DNA from: Roseiarcus sp036489975
Lineage (GTDB): Bacteria; Pseudomonadota; Alphaproteobacteria; Rhizobiales; Beijerinckiaceae
Direction of reading: 5' to 3'
Length of the DNA stretch: 64,000 nt
Assembly (NCBI GenBank): GCA_036489975.1
Contig: DASXES010000110.1
Location: forward strand, 124,001 to 188,000
In this document: one piece after another, positions 1 to 9,002 of the stretch
How positions within the stretch are numbered: the stretch's first letter is position 1
Layout of the letters: every line of letters starts with the position of its first letter
Notes under the pieces: generated by a model
Told to the model about the DNA's origin: nothing
The model's database searches: none
The model's input: only the letters and a program-made list of their open reading frames with translations
Position numbers and translations under genes: made by a program

Positions 1-156
1 GCCGCCACATTGGTCTCCTCGCTGCTGGAATTGGATCTGCACAAGTTGCTCACCCTTGCGCCGGATCTCCAGGTGAAGCTGACGACTCAAACCGTTGTTG
101 GCGCCCAGGGCTCGGTCCGTGCGTCGTGGCCTAGTGGTGAGTTTCGGTCGCAATGA
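1..156 (+). CDS. C-terminal fragment of an unrecognised protein
   Basis: An open frame runs in from the left edge and ends at TGA 154-156, giving 51 residues. Most codons end in G or C, as in the real genes nearby, so it is probably the tail of a gene that starts outside the window. The visible part has a leucine-rich helix-like stretch (LVSSLLELDLHKLL) and no motif that I can name. It converges on the minus-strand DUF1989 gene. Only a longer sequence could identify it. Confidence 0.35.
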   Translation, partial: AATLVSSLLELDLHKLLTLAPDLQVKLTTQTVVGAQGSVRASWPSGEFRSQ

Positions 157-201
157 GCGGTCGACTCCGTACCAGCCCTTGACGCTTGTGCGCGCCGCGC
201 T

Positions 202-1143
202 TCACGCCTTCCTGTCGCCGATCGCCGGCGCGCCGCTCTCGGCGGCGCCGAGAAATTTCTGCTCCCACCAGGTAAACAGGATGTCGCGCAGCGCAGCGCC
301 GTCGTCCGCTCCGTAGACGGGCAGGCGGAGGCGATCGAGCATCGCGGCCTCCTCGTCGGAGAGTTCGATCGCGACGTCTTGGAGGCGGATCGGCGTATTG
401 ACGAACTCGGCGACGTAAGCAGGATCGCGGCTCAGCTTGCGCTCCGTTTTGATCGTCGGGTTGCGAAAGTCCTTCGGCGTCCGCTGGCTTTTCAGCACGG
501 GCGTCTTCGGCGCCGCCGCGAGATCCGCATCTGTCGCCTCGAACAGCGTGAGCCTGATCGGCTTCAGGGCAAAGTTGCTCGTGCGCATGACGTCGGCGCC
601 GCAAACATTGGGGACAGCGAGAACGTCGACCAGCGCCAGGAGGTCGACATGGTCGCCTGGCTTCGTGTCCTGGCGGGTGATGGTCGCGCGCCCGTCGCGG
701 CTGATCTCGGTGGACATGAAGAGGTTGAAGCTGTCGTGCACGTCATCGGGCGTGAGGCCGTACTCGCGCTGCGCCTCCGCCTGGATGTCATGGCAATTGG
801 TATGGGCGTCGAAGCCGTAGGCGCTCTCATAGACATAGGCGCTGCAACGCGGAAACAGCACGTCGTTGCGCCCGACGCTGTCCTCGAGAATGTACATGAG
901 CGCGCGCTCGCGCGGCGGCGCGGACCATAAGAAGTCGCCCTTGGTCGGGTGGAAGCCATGCACCGTTCGGGTGCGGCCGCAATGCATGAATTCCTTGTAG
1001 TCATGAAGGTTGAAGCAATTGAAGTCGACGCATTGCAGGCCTTCGATCTGCTCGATGCGAAGGATCTGCCCGGCCCTGACTTCGAGCGCCTTGCCGGTTC
1101 CCGGCTCCAGGACCATCGTGAGCAGGACATTCCGGTCCATCAT
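202..1143 (-). CDS. DUF1989 (urea carboxylase-associated family) protein
   Basis: A 313-residue protein starting MMDRNVLLTMVLEPGTGKAL. The sequence GLQCVDFNCFNLHDYKE followed by FHPTKGDFLWS, then HTNCHDIQAEAQREYGL and SFNLFMSTEISRDGR, matches my recollection of DUF1989, the family of the urea amidolyase-associated proteins. Conserved Cys and His residues (CVDFNC, HTNCHD) could bind metal. The biochemical role of the family is poorly defined; association with urea or amine catabolism is known from gene neighbourhoods. Its start overlaps the stop of the upstream ribbon-helix-helix gene by four bases (ATGA), so the two are probably translated together. No urea carboxylase or allophanate hydrolase is in the window. 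Confidence 0.8.
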   Translation of the reverse strand: MMDRNVLLTMVLEPGTGKALEVRAGQILRIEQIEGLQCVDFNCFNLHDYKEFMHCGRTRTVHGFHPTKGDFLWSAPPRERALMYILEDSVGRNDVLFPRCSAYVYESAYGFDAHTNCHDIQAEAQREYGLTPDDVHDSFNLFMSTEISRDGRATITRQDTKPGDHVDLLALVDVLAVPNVCGADVMRTSNFALKPIRLTLFEATDADLAAAPKTPVLKSQRTPKDFRNPTIKTERKLSRDPAYVAEFVNTPIRLQDVAIELSDEEAAMLDRLRLPVYGADDGAALRDILFTWWEQKFLGAAESGAPAIGDRKA

Positions 1144-1295
1144 CGGGCGGCGCCCTTGCCCTGTTTCGCGGCCTGTTCACGGAGCGCCTTGCGGATGAGC
1201 GCGACACGGTCCGCCGCCTCGCCGCGCTGAATCGTCCGATCGAGGAGTTCCAGCTGCTGCTGGTTGAGGCGCACAACCACCGTTCTTCCCGCCAT
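1140..1295 (-). CDS. Small ribbon-helix-helix (CopG/ParD-like) protein
   Basis: A 51-residue protein, MAGRTVVVRLNQQQLELLDR..., with the pattern of a ribbon-helix-helix DNA-binding protein: a short beta strand (TVVVRL), helix one (NQQQLELLDRTIQRG) and helix two (RVALIRKALREQAAKQ). The start at 1295 is preferred over an upstream in-frame start because GAGGGGAG lies just before it. It is coupled to the DUF1989 gene by an ATGA overlap. It may regulate this pair. No toxin partner is adjacent, so an antitoxin role is less likely. Confidence 0.7.
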   Translation of the reverse strand: MAGRTVVVRLNQQQLELLDRTIQRGEAADRVALIRKALREQAAKQGKGAAR

Positions 1296-1533
1296 CCCGC
1301 TCCCCTCGCTCGCTCGCCCGCGCGACCTCGTGCGCAGCGTTATGTCGCGAAAATAATTGCCAGAAAAGGACAAAGGTTAGGCTGGAGCGGGTCACTTTTC
1401 GCCCAGGGACGCCGCTTTTTAAAGCGCCTGCTGACGCTGCGCCGAACCGGCGCGATATTTGCTCATGCGGCGTTACGAAGTCTTCACTCGGGACGCGCAA
1501 GCGCCTCTTTGCACATACGGGCGCCCGCTCCCC

Positions 1534-2238
1534 ATGAAACTCGACGCCGACCCGACGATCGCCGAACCCGCTTCCTCGCATGTGCACTTCAATTTCTCCC
1601 AGCTCTCTGCGCGCGATCGCTATAAGCTTCTCATTGGAACCGTTATTCCGCGCCCGATCGCTTTCGTCACGACGGTCGATGAGCATGGCGTGGTCAACGC
1701 GGCGCCGTTCAGCTTCTTCAATTGCCTGTCTGCAGACCCGGCCATCGTGGTCATCGGGGTCGAGAATCATCCAGACATGCGCCACAAGGACACCGGCCAC
1801 AATGTTCGCGTGACCGAGGAGTTCACCGTCAATATCGTCGACGACGCGTTGGTCAAAGGCATGAACGTCTGTGCCGTTCCTTTTCCGCCAGACGTCGACG
1901 AACTCGCCATGGCGGGTCTCACACCCGTGAAAGGCGTTCACGTCGCTTGCCCACGCATCGCCGAGGCGCCGGCGGCGCTCGAATGCCGACGCTACATGAC
2001 AATCGAGGTCGGCAAATCCCGCGAGATCATTCTGGGGTTGGTGCTCGGCTGCTTTGTGCGCGAAGGCGCGGTCAATCCAATCACCAAGCACGTCGACCAG
2101 CGCAAAATGGACGCAATCGGCAGGCTCGGGGGACACGGATATTCGCGCATCCGCGACCAGTTCGAACTCCCAACGATGTCGGTGGACGAGTGGCGTCGCC
2201 GGGTAGGCTCTTTGCCTGATGTCGATCGCCGAGATTGA
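1534..2238 (+). CDS. Flavin reductase-like (FMN-binding split barrel) protein
   Basis: A 234-residue protein when started at MKLDADP; an in-frame ATG at 1459 would add 25 residues. The family signature is clear: YKLLIGTVIPRPIAFVTTVDEHGVVNAAPFSFFNCLSADPAIVVIGV, where the TxxxxGxxNxAPFSFF region binds FMN. Members reduce flavin with NAD(P)H for a partner oxygenase, or simply hold FMN. It lies about 80 bases before the BMP-type binding protein on the same strand, so the two may share a transcript. The physiological partner cannot be told from the sequence. Confidence 0.85.
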   Translation: MKLDADPTIAEPASSHVHFNFSQLSARDRYKLLIGTVIPRPIAFVTTVDEHGVVNAAPFSFFNCLSADPAIVVIGVENHPDMRHKDTGHNVRVTEEFTVNIVDDALVKGMNVCAVPFPPDVDELAMAGLTPVKGVHVACPRIAEAPAALECRRYMTIEVGKSREIILGLVLGCFVREGAVNPITKHVDQRKMDAIGRLGGHGYSRIRDQFELPTMSVDEWRRRVGSLPDVDRRD

Positions 2239-2319
2239 ACATGGGGTTGGCGCGCGATTTGCTTCGTTGGGAAGAGCTTTGACCCACCCGTGGCTTGGCG
2301 GTTTGGAAGGAACGATCGA

Positions 2320-3411
2320 ATGCAAACAACCCGGCGTGGTTTTCTCGGAGGCGTCGGCGGCGCGGCGCTGGCGCTCGGGTGCGCTTCCACGGCGCGGGCA
2401 GCCGCCACGACCATTGGCTTTATCTATGTCGGCTCGAAGGACGACTACGGCTGGAACCAGTCACACGCTGTCGCGGCGGCGGCGCTCAAAAACATCCCCG
2501 GCATCACGGTGGTCGAGGAGGAGAATGTCCCCGAAACTGACGCCGTCTCGAAGACCATGGAGTCGATGATCAATCTCGACGGCGCGACGCTGATCTTCCC
2601 CACCTCGTTCGGCTATTTCAACCCCTTCATGCTGGACGAGGCCAGGAAATTCCCCAATGTGGAGTTTCGCCATCCAACCAGCCTATGGAAGAAGGGGAAG
2701 GATCCGGACAACGCCGGCGGCTACTATTCCTATATGGACCAGGGCCATTACGTGAACGGGATCGCCGCGGGGCTCTCGACCAAAACCAACAAGATCGGCT
2801 ACATCGCCGCGAAGCCGATCGGTCTTGTGTTGCGCAACGTGAATTCCTTCACCGTCGGCGTGAAGAAGGTCAATCCGGCGGCCGAGGTTCATCTCATCAT
2901 CACCGGCGATTGGTCGCTTCCGGTCCGCGAGGCGGAATCGACGCAGGCGCTGATCGACACCGGCTGCGACGTGATCGCGTGCCATGTCGACAGCCCCAAG
3001 GTCGTGATCCAGACGGCCGAGTCTCGCGGCGTGAAGACGCTCGGCCACAACGCTGATCAAAGCTCGCTTGCGCCAAAGGGCTTCATCACCGGGGCGCAAA
3101 TGAAATGGAGCACGATCTACGACGCCTACGCCAAACTGATCGCCAAAGGCGAGAAGCTGCCGAACCTGGATGAGGGCGGGTACGACAAGGACCTGGTCCT
3201 CAGCACGCCGTTCGGCGCCGGCGCCAACGAGGCGACCCGGAAAGCCGTCCTGGCGGCGATCGAGGACATGAAGGCCGACAAGCCGATCTTCGTCGGCGGC
3301 GTCAAGGACAACAAGGGCAACGTGATCTCGGCCAAGACCCTCGACCTGTATGATGGCAGCCTCTGGGGCACGAACTATCTGATCGAAGGGGTCATCGGCT
3401 CGATCACCTGA
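2320..3411 (+). CDS. BMP family ABC transporter substrate-binding protein
   Basis: A 363-residue exported protein. The start at 2320 is chosen because GGAAGGA precedes it and because it begins with a twin-arginine-like signal (TTRRGFLGG) followed by a hydrophobic stretch ending STARAAA. The mature part has the Bmp/PnrA/Med-type periplasmic-binding fold: TIGFIYVGSKDDYGWNQSH near the N-terminus, VEFRH, GYYSYMDQGHYVNGIAAG, and NADQSSLAPKGFITGAQMKW. Relatives bind nucleosides, thiamine or other small molecules. No permease or ATPase gene is next to it, so it is an orphan binding protein here. The nearby DUF1989 gene suggests nitrogen compounds, but that is inference. Confidence 0.85.
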   Translation: MQTTRRGFLGGVGGAALALGCASTARAAATTIGFIYVGSKDDYGWNQSHAVAAAALKNIPGITVVEEENVPETDAVSKTMESMINLDGATLIFPTSFGYFNPFMLDEARKFPNVEFRHPTSLWKKGKDPDNAGGYYSYMDQGHYVNGIAAGLSTKTNKIGYIAAKPIGLVLRNVNSFTVGVKKVNPAAEVHLIITGDWSLPVREAESTQALIDTGCDVIACHVDSPKVVIQTAESRGVKTLGHNADQSSLAPKGFITGAQMKWSTIYDAYAKLIAKGEKLPNLDEGGYDKDLVLSTPFGAGANEATRKAVLAAIEDMKADKPIFVGGVKDNKGNVISAKTLDLYDGSLWGTNYLIEGVIGSIT

Positions 3412-3572
3412 GAGTCTGCGGGCAGCCTTTCCCAAGCTTGCACGGATCGAAGCATCGGGCGTTTGCGATCGCGTTTGGGCGTCGCAGTTGAGCCACATCG
3501 TTGCGAATCTGCCACGGAGGGGCTAAATACTTCGCCCTTGGGCGGGAGCTTCGCAGCCTTCGGTTCGGCGAT

Positions 3573-5813
3573 TTGACGGGAACGACGACGATCAGCACCC
3601 GGGGCTCGGCGCTTCTAGACGACAGCCGGCCGACGGGACGCTTTGGCGTGATCGTCGTCAGCGCGGCTTTCGTCCTTGCGCTGGCGACGTTCCTCGTTTT
3701 CGCCGGCGTCACGCCGATCATTCCCACGGCCACCGTCGTCCTTATTCTGCTGGCCGGCGACGGCTTGGTCGTCATCATCCTCATCATCCTCATTTCGATG
3801 GAATTGGCGCGCCTGAGGGCGGCGCGCCGGGCGGCGCGGGCGGGCGCCCGGCTGCACAGCCGGTTCGTCGCCCTGTTCTCGCTGGTCGCCGCCATCCCGG
3901 CCATCGTCACCGCGATCGTGGCCACGGTTTCCGTCGAGTGGGCGATCAACCCGCGCTTCATGAGCGACGTCGCGGCCTTCATCACCGAATCCAATCAGGC
4001 GACCCAGCTTTACCGCGAGTCTCAGTGCCGGGCGCTTTTGCGCGACGTGGAGCTGACCGCCGGCGATCTGGCGCGCAGCGGCATGCTGCTCCAGGCCGAC
4101 CCCGCGCAATTCAAGGAATACTTCAGTTCGCGGGCCAAGACGCTCGGTTTCAACGCCGCCGCGCTCATGAGAAACGACGGAACGCCGACCGTCGTCGCGC
4201 AGGGCTCGGACGAAAAGCTGATCGCGAGGCCCGACCCCTCTGACTTCCACGACGCCCTGAACGGCGAGGCGCTCTGCGGGTTTCTCGGGGCCGGCAACAT
4301 CTTCGTCGGCATCCGGCCGATCCCCGGGGCTGCGGGGCAATTCCTCTACGCGGCACGGGGGATTGATCCGCTGGCGGCCAAGGTCACCGAAGACGCCGCC
4401 CTCGTTTCCAACATGTGGGGGCGCTTTGAGGCCCACAGGCACAGCCTCGAACTGGGTTTCGCGACCGTGTTCGTGATGCTGGCGCTCACCATGCTGTTCT
4501 CGGCGATCTGGCTCGGACTGACTTTCGCCAACCGGCTTGTCAGACCCATTCGCCGCCTCATTCACGCAGCCGACGAGGTCGCTTCCGGCAACCTTCACGT
4601 TCAGGTGCCGACGCGGCGTTCCGACGGAGACCTCGGGCATCTCGGAGACACGTTCAACAAGATGACCGCGGAGCTTTTGCGCCAGCAGACGGGTCTCATC
4701 GACGCGAACGCGCTCAACGATGAGCGGCGCGCCTTCATCGAGGCGGTGCTGTCGGGGGTGCCCGCGGGCGTTCTCGGCGTCGACAACGACGGCATCATCA
4801 CGATCTCGAACGCCGCGGCCGAGCGGATGCTCGGCGGCGACCTTGGCCTTATCGGACGGCCTCTCAACGGGATCCAGTCCAGCATCGGATCCATCTGGGA
4901 GCAGGCCCGATCGCTGAGGCTCAGGCTTCACCAGGGGCAGGCGACCGTGCTCCGTGATGGTCGCGAGCGCGTTCTCAACGTTCGTGTCACCGGAAGCCCG
5001 GGACGCGACGATCGCGCCAGCGTCATCACGCTCGACGACATCAGCGACCTCGTCAGCGCTCAGCGCACCGCCGCCTGGGCCGACGTCGCCCGCCGCATCG
5101 CCCATGAGATCAGGAATCCGCTCACCCCCATCCAGCTCTCGGCCGAGCGGTTGAAGCGCCGTTACGGCCGCCACATTGTCGAGGGGCGGGACATATTCGA
5201 CCAATGCACCGACACGATCATCCGGCAGGTCGACGACATCAAGCGCATGGTGGACGAGTTCTCTTCCTTCGCCCGCACGCCCAAGGCGCGTCCCGCGCGC
5301 GACGACCTCACCGATTGCATCCGCCAGGCGATCTTTCTCATGCGCGTCGGCCGTCCTGACATCACTTTCGAGGAACAGCTGCCCAACGAGCCGGTTTTTG
5401 CCGATTTTGACCGGCGGCTGGTCTCCCAGGCGCTCACCAATGTGCTGAAGAATGCGTCAGAGGGTATTGACGCACTGGGTGAATACCCATCCAAACGCCT
5501 GGTTCTGACGACCTTGTCCGTCGATGGGGCGGACTTTGCCGAGATCGCTGTCAGCGACAACGGCAAAGGCTTTCCGCGCGAGGACCGCCACCGTCTGTTC
5601 GAGCCTTACGTGACCACGCGAGCCGAGGGGACCGGGCTCGGCCTGCCGATTGTCGTCAAGATTTTCGAGGACCATGGCGGCGGCGTCGAACTCCTCGACG
5701 GGCTCAAGCGCCCCGATGGCGGCCTTGGCGCCAAAGTCTTGATGAAACTGCCATTGCCTCGCGCCGAACACGACGCGGCGCCGGCGGAGAAGGAAAGGGT
5801 CGGTTCGTCCTGA
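3573..5813 (+). CDS. ntrY: Nitrogen regulation sensor histidine kinase NtrY
   Basis: A membrane sensor kinase of about 746 residues. Membrane segments lie near residues 23-45, 50-75, 105-130 and 300-325 (VIVVSAAFVLALATFLVFAG first), with a periplasmic domain between the last two. Then follow HAMP (LVRPIRRLIHAADEVASGNL), PAS (RRAFIEAVLSGVPAGVLGVDNDG), the phospho-accepting His in ARRIAHEIRNPLTPIQLSAE (about residue 511) and an ATPase domain (DNGKGFPREDR, GTGLGLPIV). There is no early ATG; I use TTG 3573, while TTG 3501 is also in frame. It phosphorylates NtrX, whose ATG overlaps its stop codon. The usual upstream ntrB-ntrC pair is not present. Confidence 0.95.
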   Translation: MTGTTTISTRGSALLDDSRPTGRFGVIVVSAAFVLALATFLVFAGVTPIIPTATVVLILLAGDGLVVIILIILISMELARLRAARRAARAGARLHSRFVALFSLVAAIPAIVTAIVATVSVEWAINPRFMSDVAAFITESNQATQLYRESQCRALLRDVELTAGDLARSGMLLQADPAQFKEYFSSRAKTLGFNAAALMRNDGTPTVVAQGSDEKLIARPDPSDFHDALNGEALCGFLGAGNIFVGIRPIPGAAGQFLYAARGIDPLAAKVTEDAALVSNMWGRFEAHRHSLELGFATVFVMLALTMLFSAIWLGLTFANRLVRPIRRLIHAADEVASGNLHVQVPTRRSDGDLGHLGDTFNKMTAELLRQQTGLIDANALNDERRAFIEAVLSGVPAGVLGVDNDGIITISNAAAERMLGGDLGLIGRPLNGIQSSIGSIWEQARSLRLRLHQGQATVLRDGRERVLNVRVTGSPGRDDRASVITLDDISDLVSAQRTAAWADVARRIAHEIRNPLTPIQLSAERLKRRYGRHIVEGRDIFDQCTDTIIRQVDDIKRMVDEFSSFARTPKARPARDDLTDCIRQAIFLMRVGRPDITFEEQLPNEPVFADFDRRLVSQALTNVLKNASEGIDALGEYPSKRLVLTTLSVDGADFAEIAVSDNGKGFPREDRHRLFEPYVTTRAEGTGLGLPIVVKIFEDHGGGVELLDGLKRPDGGLGAKVLMKLPLPRAEHDAAPAEKERVGSS

Positions 5814-7180
5814 TGCCTGCTGACATTCTTATCGTCGATGATGAAGAGGACATTCGCCGGCTTGTCGCCGGCATCCTGGAGGACGAGGGGCACGGGGCGC
5901 GGCTGGCGCGGGATTCCGACGAGGCGATCAAGGCCGTCGAAGCCCGCCGTCCGCAACTGATCCTCCTCGATATCTGGCTGCAGGGCTCGAAGCTCGATGG
6001 CCTGCAACTGCTCGAGGCGATCAAGCGCCAGCACCCGACCGTGCCCGTGGTCATGATCTCCGGCCACGGCAACATCGAGACCGCGGTGACGGCGATCAAG
6101 CTCGGCGCTTACGACTTCATCGAAAAGCCGTTCAAGGCGGACCGTCTGATCCTGGTGGCGGAGCGGGCCCTGGAGACTTCGCGCCTCAAGCGGGAAGTCA
6201 GCGATCTTCGCGCCCGCGGCGGCTCGACCGACCGGATGGTCGGCTCTTCGTCGATGATCCTCAATCTCAAGCGGGTCATCGAAAAGCTCGGGCCCGCCAA
6301 CTCGCGCATTCTCATTTTTGGCGCCGCCGGGTCGGGCAAGGAACTGGCCGCCCGGCTCATTCACGAAAATTCGGCGCGCGCCGACGGCCCGTTCGTTGTC
6401 CTCAACGCCCCGGCGATGGCGCCTGAGAGAATGGAGGCGGAGCTCTTCGGCGTCGAATCCGGGGCGGAAGGCCCCCAGAGGGTTGGCGCGCTCGAAGAAG
6501 CGCATGGCGGCACGCTTTACCTGGACGAAATTGCCGACATGCCGCGGGAGACGCAGGCCAAGATCCTCCGCGTTCTGGTCGACCAGAACTTTCAGCGGGT
6601 CGGCGGCGGGTCGCGCGTCGTCGTCGATGTGCGGGTCATCTCGTCGACGAGCCGGGATCTGGCCGAGGCGATCACGGAGGGGCGCTTTCGCGAGGATCTC
6701 TTTCATCGGCTTTCGGTGGTGCCGATCCGCGTTCCGTCGCTGGCTGAGCGCCGAGAGGATATTCCCGAGCTTGTACAATATTTTCTCAAGATCATTGCGA
6801 CTAACATGGGAGTTACGCCCCGCCGCGTCGGCGCGGACGCGATGGCGGTGCTGCAATCGCATGACTGGCCGGGAAACATCCGGCAACTCAGAAACAACGT
6901 TGAGCGATTGATGATCCTGGCGATTGGTGATCCGAGCGCAGAAATCTCCGCCTCGATGCTTCCGGCGGAGGTTGGGGCCCTCGTGCCGGCGACCCCAAGC
7001 GGGATCGGCGGGGAGAAACTCCTGAGCCTGCCGCTTCGCGATGCGCGGGAAGCCTTCGAGCGCGACTATCTGGTCGCTCAGATCAGTCGCTTCAGCGGCA
7101 ACATATCGCGCACTGCCGAATTCATCGGGATGGAGCGCTCCGCTCTCCATCGAAAGCTGAAGTCTCTCGGTGTCGAATAA
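5813..7180 (+). CDS. ntrX: Nitrogen regulation response regulator NtrX
   Basis: A 455-residue response regulator. The receiver domain begins PADILIVDDEEDIRRLV, with phospho-acceptor Asp53 in LILLDIW. A sigma-54-type AAA domain follows, with Walker A GAAGSGKE and Walker B GTLYLDEIAD. The GAFTGA loop that contacts sigma-54 is not present (GVESGAEGPQRVGALEEA in its place), as is usual for NtrX. A Fis-type helix-turn-helix closes the protein (ISRTAEFIGMERSALHRKLK). It controls nitrogen, respiratory and envelope genes in relatives. Start and stop of the ntrY-ntrX pair overlap (TGATG), so the two are co-translated. Confidence 0.96.
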   Translation: MPADILIVDDEEDIRRLVAGILEDEGHGARLARDSDEAIKAVEARRPQLILLDIWLQGSKLDGLQLLEAIKRQHPTVPVVMISGHGNIETAVTAIKLGAYDFIEKPFKADRLILVAERALETSRLKREVSDLRARGGSTDRMVGSSSMILNLKRVIEKLGPANSRILIFGAAGSGKELAARLIHENSARADGPFVVLNAPAMAPERMEAELFGVESGAEGPQRVGALEEAHGGTLYLDEIADMPRETQAKILRVLVDQNFQRVGGGSRVVVDVRVISSTSRDLAEAITEGRFREDLFHRLSVVPIRVPSLAERREDIPELVQYFLKIIATNMGVTPRRVGADAMAVLQSHDWPGNIRQLRNNVERLMILAIGDPSAEISASMLPAEVGALVPATPSGIGGEKLLSLPLRDAREAFERDYLVAQISRFSGNISRTAEFIGMERSALHRKLKSLGVE

Positions 7181-7341
7181 CGGGCGCCCATTTATAAAGC
7201 CTCTTTAACATCGTAGTTTCGGCTTATGTGTTCGCTCGCCTTATTTTCTATGATATGAACCTGCAAGAACGGCGCGTCGGTCAGGCGCGGGGGACGATCG
7301 AAGAATTCCGGCCGGAAAGGCCCAACAAACGGAAACACGGA

Positions 7342-7590
7342 ATGGCAACCGAGAAGGCGCAAAACCTCCAGGACACGTTTCTCAATCACGTGCGGAAGTC
7401 CAAGACGTCGGTCACGATTTTTCTGGTCAACGGGGTAAAACTGCAGGGCTTCGTGACTTGGTTTGACAATTTCTGCGTCCTGCTTCGACGCGACGGGCAT
7501 TCCCAGCTGGTCTACAAGCACGCGATCTCCACCATCATGCCGGCGAGCCCGATCACCATGTTCGAGGCCGTCGACGAGGACCCTCGCTGA
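7342..7590 (+). CDS. hfq: RNA chaperone Hfq
   Basis: An 82-residue Sm-like protein starting MATEKAQNLQDTFLN. The Sm1 motif (VTIFLVNGVKLQGFVTWFDNFCVLL) and the Sm2 motif with YKHAISTI are intact. It forms a hexamer that pairs small RNAs with mRNAs. The open frame continues upstream to 7228, but family alignment puts the start at 7342. About 160 bases separate it from ntrX; that gap is rich in A and T and probably holds its own promoter. The order ntrX-hfq-hflX is standard in Rhizobiales. Confidence 0.97.
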   Translation: MATEKAQNLQDTFLNHVRKSKTSVTIFLVNGVKLQGFVTWFDNFCVLLRRDGHSQLVYKHAISTIMPASPITMFEAVDEDPR

Positions 7591-7636
7591 CCAGGCTTTG
7601 CCTCGCGGCGCCAGCGACGATACGGAGCGCCGGGTC

Positions 7637-8935
7637 GTGACTACGCGCGCGCTGGTCGTTTGTCCGGCTCTGACGCGGGAAGCGAACGGACCGTTGCGCA
7701 GTCCCGAGGCGCGCTGCGAGGAGGCGGTCGGCCTGGCGCGGGCCATCGATCTCGAGGTCGCGGGCGCCGAGACCGTGTCGCTGAGCGCCATTCGCCCCGC
7801 CACTTACATCGGCAAGGGCAAGGTCGAGGCGATCGCGGCGCGGGTGAAGGCCGAGGCGATTGATCTCATCGTCATGGACTGCGCGCTCTCGCCTGCGCAG
7901 CAGCGCAATCTCGAAAAGGCGTTCGGCGGCAAGGTCATCGACCGCACCGGGCTCATCCTCGAGATTTTCGGGCAGCGAGCGCGCACCGCCGAGGGCGCGC
8001 TGCAAGTTGAGCTGGCGCATCTGAAATACCAGCGCTCGCGCCTCGTCCGCTCATGGACCCATCTCGAGCGGCAGCGCGGCGGTTTCGGCTTTCTCGGCGG
8101 ACCGGGCGAGACCCAGATCGAGACCGACCGGCGCCTGATCGGCGAGCGGATCGTGCGCATCGAGCGCGAGCTCGATACCGTCAAGCAGAGGCGCAGCCTG
8201 CAGCGGGCGAGCCGCAGCGCCGTGCCCTATCCGATTGTCGCGCTGGTCGGCTACACCAACGCCGGCAAGTCGACCCTGTTCAATCGCCTCACCCGCGCCG
8301 AGGTGATGGCGGCTGACATGCTGTTCGCCACCCTCGATCCGACCATGCGCCTGATCCGACTGCCCCATGGCGGCTCGGCGATCCTCTCCGACACGGTCGG
8401 CTTCATCTCGGATCTGCCGACCACCCTCATTTCTGCCTTTCGCGCCACGCTGGAAGAGGTGCGCGCGGCCGACGTCATCGTGCATGTGCGCGACATTTCG
8501 CACGCCGACAGCGACGCGCAAGCCCATGACGTCGCGGCGGTTCTGGATCAGATCGGCGTCCCAGATCGCGCCGACCGGGTCGTCGAGGCCTGGAACAAGG
8601 TCGACCTGCTCGACGCCGACGCGCGCGCCGCGCTGGCTCAGGAGCAGGAAGGCGGCGCGAGCGCGCCGCTCGCCATTTCCGCGGCGACGGGGGAGGGGAT
8701 CGATCATCTCCTGACCGCGATCGAGGTTCGCCTGGCTCGCGGCCGGTCCGAAGTCGAACTGACCCTTGACGCCAGCGATGGGCAGGGGCTGCATTGGCTC
8801 TATGAACATGCCGAGGTCATGAGCCGCCGCGACGAAGACGACCGGCTCCGCCTCACCGTGCGCGTGCCCCCGGACCAGATCGAACGGGTGAAGAGGCGCT
8901 TCGCCGTCGGCCGCGCGACCACCCCGCAGGGCTAG
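7637..8935 (+). CDS. hflX: Ribosome-associated GTPase HflX
   Basis: A GTPase of about 432 residues. The HflX N-domain (SPEARCEEAVGLARAIDLEV, ATYIGKGKVEAIAA, HLKYQRSRLVRSWTHLERQRGG in separate blocks) is followed by the G domain with G1 GYTNAGKSTLFN, G3 DTVGFISDLP and G4 NKVD. It binds the 50S subunit and splits stalled ribosomes in characterised species. I place the start at GTG 7637, which has GGAG upstream and matches the family start (TTRALVV); TTG 7598, just after the hfq stop, is an alternative. Confidence 0.94.
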   Translation: MTTRALVVCPALTREANGPLRSPEARCEEAVGLARAIDLEVAGAETVSLSAIRPATYIGKGKVEAIAARVKAEAIDLIVMDCALSPAQQRNLEKAFGGKVIDRTGLILEIFGQRARTAEGALQVELAHLKYQRSRLVRSWTHLERQRGGFGFLGGPGETQIETDRRLIGERIVRIERELDTVKQRRSLQRASRSAVPYPIVALVGYTNAGKSTLFNRLTRAEVMAADMLFATLDPTMRLIRLPHGGSAILSDTVGFISDLPTTLISAFRATLEEVRAADVIVHVRDISHADSDAQAHDVAAVLDQIGVPDRADRVVEAWNKVDLLDADARAALAQEQEGGASAPLAISAATGEGIDHLLTAIEVRLARGRSEVELTLDASDGQGLHWLYEHAEVMSRRDEDDRLRLTVRVPPDQIERVKRRFAVGRATTPQG

Positions 8936-9002
8936 ATCGGGCCCGCCGATCCAGGACGTTGGCTCAACGCCAGGCTCCGGGTTCAACCAGAGCGCGAATT
9001 CC

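Noticed and set aside
121..201. tRNA-like stretch near GGCCTAGTGGTGAG
   Set aside because: No acceptor stem, no T-loop GTTCGA motif and no cloverleaf could be drawn.
3615..5204. 529-codon open frame on the minus strand opposite ntrY
   Set aside because: It is antisense to a clear sensor kinase gene, its product is rich in Arg, Asp and Gly with no family motif, and such frames are expected in GC-rich DNA.
5606..7150. 514-codon open frame on the minus strand opposite ntrX
   Set aside because: Fully antisense to ntrX and without recognisable domains. A shadow of high GC at third codon positions.
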